NCBI GenBank assembly: GCA_033063855.1
Contig: CP093829.1
Span: forward strand, 21,359,537 to 21,423,536
Length of the DNA stretch: 64,000 nucleotides
From: Smittia aterrima
Taxonomy: Eukaryota > Arthropoda > Insecta > Diptera > Chironomidae
Direction of reading: 5' to 3'
This document shows, in pieces, positions 57,275-64,000 of the stretch. Under the pieces are notes generated by a model that was not told where the DNA came from, did not search any database, and was given only the letters and a program-made list of their open reading frames with translations. Position 1 is the first letter of the stretch; the number at the start of each line of letters is the position of its first letter. A program made the position numbers and the translations under genes.

Positions 57275-59560
57275 TTAGCGTACTGATGTAAAGAACATCA
57301 CGAGAGAATAAGTGAACTGCACGATCTGTCAAACGAAATATTAATTGGAAAATAGTTGAATCATTTTTTTCACAATCACGAACCGTTAAGAAAGTTTCCA
57401 TGTTGACTTCATTGAAAATTCCGTTGAATCCTCGCAAATTCTGTGCCATCACCAACATCAGTTGAATGCTCTTCCTGTCGCTCACTCGCATCTCATACCA
57501 CTTAACGTCATAAATGGCAGCAGTGAGATCATCAATTCGATCGAGAACTCGTTGTCCAATCCAGCAAATCACAAAGAATTGACTCAATTGCACGAAGATC
57601 ATAGCGAAGATAACAAAAGTTCCTGGTGGTTCAGTTAGAACAGAAATAATGTTCATGCATAGCGTTACAGACATGATTGTAAACTCGACGAAAAAGATGA
57701 ATTGCAAACGCTGCTGAACATCTCTCAACCAACGCAGAGCTGCATAACTTCCTTTCACTGCGGACTTGATTTTTTCCGAGCAATCGTCACCTTCGGTTAG
57801 ATTTTTCAGAAGCAAAATCGTTTGATCGATCTGCCAGCAAGAATTATTCATGAGAAGAAAAACCATTGGATATATCGATGCGGCAAAGATTACAAAAGAT
57901 ATTGCCGAAACGGTATGGAAAATGTAGCTGATGAGCCAAGCAACAAAGTGATTTTCCAGTTTCAAAATTGGGTAACACATGATCGGCAAATTATGCTCAC
58001 TGAACTCTCGGAAAAGAACGCTTGTAGTCAACAAAAATAATAAGAAAAATGGGCAAAAAGTGAAGAATGAACCAGCAATGAACTCATTCTTGTAATGCTT
58101 GATCGTAATTTCCCGAGCTCCTTGATTTTGTTGTGATTTCCTGCGAAAACATGTAAAATATTTATTGTTTAAAATGATAAAACAAAAACTAAACCTTTCG
58201 TCAATGTAACGGTGAACAAGCTCAACGAAGTAGCGATGAAAGACAGCTACGTAGCCCAATGCGATTTCTGTCCTTATTGCGCAAACTATTAACAAATGAT
58301 TATCGATTTTAATGAAACGCAAAAAAAACAAGTGGCAGTAGCAGTTCGTACCGAACTTACTGTAGGGTTTTTCATCCTCTGGATGAACTGGTTACTGGGG
58401 ACATTTTACTTAAAGGGAACAAAGTTTCACTTTGAGCTCACCAGAGGTGGATCCAATGAGTGGAGCTTGGATTTTCTGGGATTTATCGCTTAGTCGTGAC
58501 CAGTTAAACATTTCATGTGAAGAACTCAATGCTCTAACTCCAAAGGAACAGAAGTTTCACTTTGAGCTGACCAGAGATGGATCCAATGTGTGGAGCTTGG
58601 ATTTTCTGGGATTTATTGATTTGTCAAGTCGAGCTGATCATTTTATGTAAAGAATTCAAAGCTCTAACTCCAAAGGGAACGAAGTTCCACTCTGAGCTCA
58701 CCAGAGATGGATCCAATGTGTGGAGCTTGGATTTTCTGGGATTTATTGCTTTATCTTGACCAGTTGAACATTTTTTGTAAAGAATTCAAAGCTCTAACTC
58801 CGAAGGAAAAGAAGTTTCACTTGGCGCTGGCAAGAGGTGGACCCAGATCTGGTCAGCTATAAGATCCATGCACTCGATTCGACATGCTGATCTCTTCTTG
58901 TGAACAAGTCACAGCGGAAATGTGCTTCCGTTTTCGAGAAAACGTATTTCAAAACTAAAAATCGACTTTTTGTATGGAGATTCCAGGTTTTGGGCCCGTG
59001 GGCCTGATCCTGATGAGCTAGCCAAAAATCCTCAAAAGTTGTTCTTCGTATTTAAATTCTCTATCGATTGGTGAAAAAATTATTTCGCTAGCTCATCGCG
59101 TTCGCGAGTTATCTCAATCACGGACCACGGACCACGGACCACGGACCACGGACCACGGACCACGGACAAAGCGGCCACAATAGGGTGTTCCATCCTTCGG
59201 ATGAAAAACCCTAAAAAATAAACTTATTGGGATCACTAACAAAATATTGCCAATAATTCAGTAATCACTTGGAAGTGAAGAATTTGCGATGCGAAGATAG
59301 CATAGGTCAACGGCAGAAGTACGTTGATGGTCAAAACGATTGCGAAAAACCAAAAACTTAAAGATATTAGATTATTTTTTTAATAGAATTCCACGTAATT
59401 TAAATTATTACGTTTTCGAACATTTTTTCTTTCCATCACAAACTTTCACCGGAGACAAAGTCTCGATGAAAAACAAGAGTAATTTCGCGACCAAGTCCTC
59501 GTAAACTTCTTGGTTCGCAAAATATTTCACTGCTCGTTGACACAACTTTAAAATTTTCAT
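57275..59560 (-). CDS. Insect odorant receptor (7tm_6), tandem copy 2, with element in an intron (387 aa)
   Basis: Exons 59412-59560, 59241-59356, 58195-58285, 57384-58140 and 57275-57325 have the same lengths and phases as copy 1, and every exon is open. Most of exon 4 is nearly identical to the other copies. Differences concentrate in TM1 (FWFFAIVLTINVLLP) and the second and third membrane segments. The C-terminus splices to IVQFTYSLVMFFTSVR as in the others. Intron 2 is 955 bp instead of about 60 because a repeat element (58340-59216) sits in it. Splice sites are intact, so the gene may still be expressed if the intron is removed. Expected partner is Orco; ligand unknown. Confidence 0.83.
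58422..58850 (+). repeat. 130-bp tandem repeat, about 3.5 units
   Basis: Each unit begins AAGTTTCACTTTGAGCT and includes GGATCCAATGTGTGGAGC and GCTCTAACTCCAAAGG. Units start exactly 130 bp apart. As 130 is not a multiple of three, the long frames across it are chance. Confidence 0.85.
59120..59167 (+). repeat. (GACCACG)n microsatellite
   Basis: About seven tandem copies of a 7-bp unit near the 3' end of the element. The related copy at about 32430 has only CAGACCACAGG, so the run expanded in this copy. Confidence 0.9.
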
Positions 59561-59964
59561 CTTTTCGGTTTGAATTTTCACTGCTGACTGATATGTCTTC
59601 TCTTTACTCAGAAAGTCAGGTTTGAGTATTTAACTGGAAGTGAGCAGAACAATTGTCATTAGGGATTCAATCGCCTACTTCAAGCTCCGCCTTTACACAT
59701 CAGCTGTTGAACTTGACTGCATTTCATTTTCCCATTCGAACAATTGTTGTTATTACAACATATTTGTCACGACAGTCAGTGCCAAACAAAACAAGAAGAA
59801 AGGTATAGATGGGAATCAATCCACTCGCTAAAGCTTTGCTTTTCAATTATTTAGATGAGGGACGTGAGACTTCTAATTGTTAGTATTTAATTATTTCTTA
59901 ACTGCAATGGACGAGTCGAGTCCTGAACAAAAATAAGCGATGGGAAAATGTAATTCATCGATTG

Positions 59965-60245
59965 GAGTTTTTTGTTCTTTGCACTTGAAAGGTCCGCAAT
60001 AAAGTTTGAAGTTCATTTCGCTTGACAGGATCTCGGCGACCTTCTCGTAATTTGATGTTGCTGTTCAGTTACTGATAAGCAAAACCACTTTACTCGGACC
60101 GTCTTTCGCCTTCTTTACATTTTTTCAAGCGTTAAGCTTTGAGTGAGAGAGCTTGAGAGTCGTCACGAGACATCGAAAGTCAGTCAACGAATTTATGGAG
60201 GCGAATCTTGAACTTTTCTCATCTCGCTACCCAAATCGATTTCGT
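59965..60245 (-). repeat. Odorant-receptor spacer repeat, unit 2
   Basis: Matches 53870-54140 and 62762-63030. Shared segments include GACAGGATCTCGGC and CTGATAAGCAAAACCACTTT. It shows where the receptor duplication units join. Confidence 0.7.
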
Positions 60246-60753
60246 TTCACTTTTTACGCTGATTGAAATTAACAGAAACTTTTGTTCACACCAGAACGAT
60301 CCTGTAAAGGTTTAAATCTTGCAAGGACCGTTGTAAATAATAGATTGGAGAGATTTAGTAAAACCACGTCTGATATTGCTAATGAAAAAATTGACAATGA
60401 TTTATTTCTTTGTTTTATGCTCATTGAGCGTGAATATAATGTTTATTATGCTTATTGCGTGTGAATGAGATTTGCAAATGAAATTAACTCTATTTAAATA
60501 GAAAGAAGGTTCGCGATGCACTTCTGTGCGCTAACAACACCGTCGATTGCAAATTGCAGACTAAAAACTAACCAAGAGCTTGTTCTGACGAAAAAAAATG
60601 TTTATTACATTTGCCGACAAAAGTTTTATTGCACAATAGTTTTGAACGAACAAACATCTATAATGTGTCTTAAAAATATGATTGTTTTAACAACAGCACA
60701 ACGTTTATGACATCGATAATGTAAGGCTTCGTGTGTGATTGCTCGAAGTTCTT

Positions 60754-62152
60754 TTAGCGTACTGATGTAAAGAACATCACGAGAGAATAAGTGAACTGCA
60801 CGATCTGTCAAACGAAATATTAATTAGAAAATAGTTGAAACATTTTTTTCCACATTGACGAACCGTTAAGAAAGTTTCCATGTTGACTTCATTGAAAATT
60901 CCGTTGAATCCTCGCAAATTCTGTGACATCACCAACATCAGTTGAATGCTCTTCCTGTCGCTTACTCGCATCTCATACCACTTAACGTCATAAATGGCAG
61001 CAGAGAGATCATCGATTCGATCGAGAACTCGTTGTCCAATCCAGCAAATCACAAAGAATTGACTCAATTGCGTGGAGATCATACCCAAGATAGCAACAGT
61101 TCCTGGTGGTTCAGTAAGAACTGAAATAATGTTCATGCACAGCGTTACGGCCATGATTGTAAACTCGACGAAAAAGATGAATTGCAAACGCTGCTGAACA
61201 TCTCTCAACCAACGCAGAGCTGCATAACTTCCTTTCACTGCGGACTTGATTTTTTCCGAGCAATCGTCACCTTCGGTTAGATTTTTCAGAAGCAAAATCG
61301 TTTGATCGATCTGCCAGCAAGAATTATTCATGAGAAAGAAAACCAATGGATACATCGATGCAACTATGATTGCTGTAGAAAATGTCGAAACGTTTTGGAA
61401 AATGTAATTGATGAGCCAAGCAACAAAGTGATTTTCCAGTTTCAAAATTGGGTAGCACATGATCGGCAAATTATGCTCACTGAACTCGCGGAAAAGAACG
61501 CTTGTAGTTAACAAAAATAATAAGAAGAATTGGCTAAAAGTTAAGATTGAACCAGCAATGAACTCATTCTTGTAATGCTTGATCGTAATTTCCCGAGCTC
61601 CTGAATTTTGTTTCGATTTCCTGTGAAAACATTTAAAATATTTATTGTTAAAAATGGTAAAACAAAAAACAAAACCTTTCGTCAATGTAACGGCGAATAA
61701 GCTCAACGAAGTAGCGATGAAAGACAGCTACGTAGCCCAATGTGATTTCTATCCTTAGTGCGCAAACTATTAATAAATAGTTATCGATTTTAATTAAACA
61801 CAAAAGATTGAAAATATTATGATCACTAACAAAATACCGCCAATAGTTCAGTAATCACTTGGAAGTGAAGAACTCGCCATGCGATGATAGCATAGGTCAA
61901 CGGCAGAAATATGTTGATGGCCAGAACGATTGCCAAAACCCAAAAACTTAAAAATATTAGAATTATTTTTTTAAATTAAATTCCTCGTAATTAAAATTAT
62001 TACGTTTTCGAACATTTTTTCTTTCCATCACAAACTTTCACTGGAGACAAAGTCTCAACAGCGAACAAGAGTAATTTCGCGACCAAGTCCTCGTAAACTT
62101 CTTGGTTCTCAAAATATTTCACTGCTCGTTGGCACAACTTTAAAATTTTCAT
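60754..62152 (-). CDS. Insect odorant receptor (7tm_6), tandem copy 3 (387 aa)
   Basis: Exons 62004-62152, 61831-61946, 61676-61766, 60864-61620 and 60754-60804 give the same 387-residue layout as copies 1 and 2, with all introns 50-65 bp. Exon 2 starts FWVLAIVLAINIFLPLTYAI (TM1), like copy 1. Exon 4 carries DQTILLLKNLTEGDDC, CWIGQRVLDRIDDL and NMETFLT. The last exon again encodes IVQFTYSLVMFFTSVR. The first intron differs by indels from copies 1 and 2 and has stops in every extended frame, which supports treating it as an intron. Copy 3 has no nonsense or frameshift and looks functional. Ligand unknown. Confidence 0.85.
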
Positions 62153-62317
62153 CTTTCCGGTTTGATTAGTCGACTGGTAATGAACAGAACAATTGCAATA
62201 AAGGATTCAATCGCCTACTTCAAGCTCCGCCTTTACATATCAGCTGTTGAACTTGACTGCATTTCACTTTACCAATCGAACAATTGTTCTCATAATAAAA
62301 TATTTGTCACGACAGTC

Positions 62318-62529
62318 CAGGGGGTAAATATGTCGATGGTTATGATACAGAAGATCCCAGAAAATAACCATTATGAAATAGTTATAGTTATAACAGATTT
62401 TTGCTTCCTCGGTACAATAAATACGTTGAATTTGAAAAATGTATGAAAACTAAAATAGTTATAAGTAGTTATGACTGATTCCCAAAATAGTTATGATACA
62501 GGCGATTTTGCTGAGATATTTACCCCCTG
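62318..62529. mobile_element. hAT-type MITE with 8-bp target duplication
   Basis: Perfect 14-bp terminal inverted repeats CAGGGGGTAAATAT flank 212 bp of AT-rich non-coding DNA. It is bordered by the exact 8-bp direct repeat CGACAGTC (62310-62317 and 62530-62537). Copies 1 and 2 of the receptor unit have a single CGACAGTCAGT at the equivalent site, so the empty site is visible in the same window. TIR start CAGGG and 8-bp duplication are hallmarks of hAT elements. The ORF at 62162-62446 runs into it and is not real. Confidence 0.92.
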
Positions 62530-62761
62530 CGACAGTCAGTGTAAAACAAAAGAAAGATATGGATGGGAATCAATCCCCTCGCTAAAGCTTTGCTTTTCAA
62601 TTATTTAGATGAGGGACATGAGACTTCTAATTGTTCGTATTTAATTATTTCTTAACTGCAATGAGCGAGTCGACTGCTGAACAAAAATAAGCGATGGAAA
62701 AATGTAAATCATCGATTGGAGTTTAAAAAGAAATTTATTATTCGACTCGTGCACTTGGTGT

Positions 62762-63030
62762 TTTTGTTCTTTGCACTTGAAAGGTCTGGAATATAGTTTG
62801 AAGTTCAGTTCGCTTGACAGGATCTCGGTGACCTTCTCGTAATTTGATGTTGCTGTTTAGTTACTGATAAGCAAAACCACTTTACTCGGACCGTCTTTGC
62901 CTTCTTTACATTTTTTCAAGCGTTAACCTTTGAGTGAGAGAGCCTGAGAGTCGTCACGAGACATCGAAAGTCACTCAACGAATTTATGGAGGCGAAACTT
63001 GAACTTTTCTCATCTCGCTACCCAAATCGA
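62762..63030 (-). repeat. Odorant-receptor spacer repeat, unit 3
   Basis: Third copy of the spacer seen at 53870 and 59965, lying between receptor copies 3 and 4. Confidence 0.7.
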
Positions 63031-63250
63031 TTTCGTTTCACTTTTTACGCTGATTGAAATTACAGAAAACTTTCGTTTGTTCTCACAAAACAAAATTTTT
63101 ATTTCATCTGCCGACAAAAGTTTTATTGCACAATAGTTTAGAACGAACAAGCATCTATAATGTGTCTAAAGAATATGATTGTTTTAACAACAGCACAACG
63201 TTTATAACATCAATAATTTAAGGCTTCGTGTGTGATTGCTTGAAGTCCTT

Positions 63251-64000
63251 TTAGCGTACTGATGTAAAGAACATCACGAGAGAATAAGTGAACTGCACGA
63301 TCTGTCAAACGAAATATTAATTAGAAAATAGTTGAAACATTTATTTCCGCAATGACGAACCGTTAAGAAAGTTTCCATGTTGACTTCATTGAAAATTCCG
63401 TTGAATCCTCGCAAGTTCTGTGTCATCACCAACATCAGTTGAATGCTCTTCCTGTCGCTCACTCGCATCTCATACCACTTAACGTCATAAATGGCATCAG
63501 TGAGATCATCAATTCGATCGAGAACTCGTTGTCCAATCCAGCAAAGCACAAAGAATTGACTCAATTGCACGGTGATCATAGCAAATATAGGAACAGTTCC
63601 TGGTGGTTCAGTTAGAACTGAAATAATGTTCATGCATAGCGATACGGCCATGATTGTAAACTCGACGAAAAAGATGAACTGCAAACGCTGCTGAGCATCT
63701 CTCAACCAACGCAGAGCTGCATAACTTCCTTTCACTGCGGACTTGATTTTTTCCGAGCAATCGTCACCTTCGTTTAGATTTTTCAGAAGCAAAATCGTTT
63801 GATCGATCTGCCAGCAAGAATTATTCATGAGAAGGAAAGTCAATGGACATATCGATGCGACTAAGATTATTCCAGAAAATACCGAAATGGTCTGGAAAAT
63901 GTAGTTGATGAGCCAAGCAACGAAGTGATTTTCCAGTTTCAAAATTGGGTAACACATGATCGGCAAATTATGCTCATTGAACTCGCGGAAGAGAACGGTC
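63251..64000 (-). CDS. Insect odorant receptor (7tm_6), tandem copy 4, 5' part beyond window
   Basis: Last exon 63251-63301 (IVQFTYSLVMFFTSVR) and exon 4 from 63361 to the window edge, still open at 64000 (TVLFREFNEHNLPIMC). It carries the same markers as the other copies: LLMNNSCWQIDQTILLLKNL, DRIDDLTDAIYDVKWYEM and NMETFLT. Changes cluster in the third and fourth membrane segments (VSVFSGIILVASICPL-like). The first part of exon 4 and exons 1-3 are outside, so completeness cannot be judged. Confidence 0.83.

Larger units (their letters stand above)
58340..59216 (+). mobile_element. Non-autonomous element with 130-bp tandem repeats, inside OR copy 2 intron
   Basis: Runs from ACAAGTGGCAGTAGCAGTTCG to GGATGAAAAACCCTAAAA. 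Near the 5' end is TAGGGTTTTTCATCC (58363-58377). The 3' end has its inverse (GGATGAAAAACCCTA, about 59199-59213), giving subterminal inverted repeats. Inside are about 3.5 copies of a 130-bp unit (starts at 58422, 58552, 58682 and 58812), the GGGCCCGTGGGCCTGAT core (58993) and a 7-bp microsatellite. No transposase. Related copies lie at 32130, 34605 and 56290. Class is uncertain: the TIR-like ends suggest a DNA transposon, while the 3' hairpin followed by CTAA is reminiscent of Helitrons. Confidence 0.65.

Noticed and set aside
58296..58759. Overlapping ORFs encoding repeated WSLDFLGFI-like peptides
   Set aside because: They arise from the 130-bp tandem repeat. The period is not a multiple of three, so the frame changes at each unit and no single repeat protein exists.
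62162..62446. 94-aa ORF upstream of OR copy 3
   Set aside because: It runs from conserved non-coding flank into the hAT MITE and is absent as a frame in the paralogous flanks.

Overview
The window reads as nuclear DNA of an AT-rich, compact insect genome, most likely a lower dipteran (a midge- or mosquito-like fly). Evidence: most introns are 50-70 bp with GT..AG ends, and there are tandem arrays of 7-TM odorant receptors, NRF-type acyltransferases and astacins, a class B (DH44-like) neuropeptide receptor and TATA-box promoters. The species assignment is inference. No rRNA, tRNA or CRISPR array was seen. Exon boundaries below were worked out by hand from frame continuity and splice consensus.

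Layout. 1-9.0 kb: mostly non-coding, with a small hydrophilic ORF gene (3.06 kb) and a three-exon Kazal inhibitor (5.4-5.75 kb) preceded by a short signal-peptide-like ORF. 9.05-13.84 kb (-): DH44/CRF-type secretin-family GPCR in seven coding exons. 17.5-27.9 kb: three NRF/acyltransferase-3 genes on the minus strand, with a divergent HCN/CNG-family channel (+) between the first and second. The channel has lost the GYG filter. The middle acyltransferase carries a frameshift in its signal-peptide exon. 28.4-36.1 kb (+): a tandem family of small secreted three-cysteine peptides (four intact, two decayed), with repeated non-coding modules and mobile-element debris. One duplication carried along a piece of the neighbouring acyltransferase. 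36.8 kb: another small secreted protein. 39.3-41.4 kb (-): orphan rhodopsin-like GPCR with ENY in place of DRY. 43.25-46 kb (+): two astacin proteases and a relic of a third. 48.8-53.1 kb (+): start of a sushi-domain secreted protein. 54.3-64.0 kb (-): four tandem odorant receptors, the last cut by the window edge.

The region is shaped by local duplication (acyltransferases, secreted peptides, astacins, odorant receptors) and by small non-autonomous elements: a hAT-type MITE with an 8-bp target duplication, a nearly perfect mariner-type foldback, and a family containing 130-bp tandem repeats, one copy of which enlarged an odorant-receptor intron from about 60 bp to 955 bp. Functionally the genes point to chemosensation, diuretic signalling, gut proteolysis and secreted factors. 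No pathway links them all.
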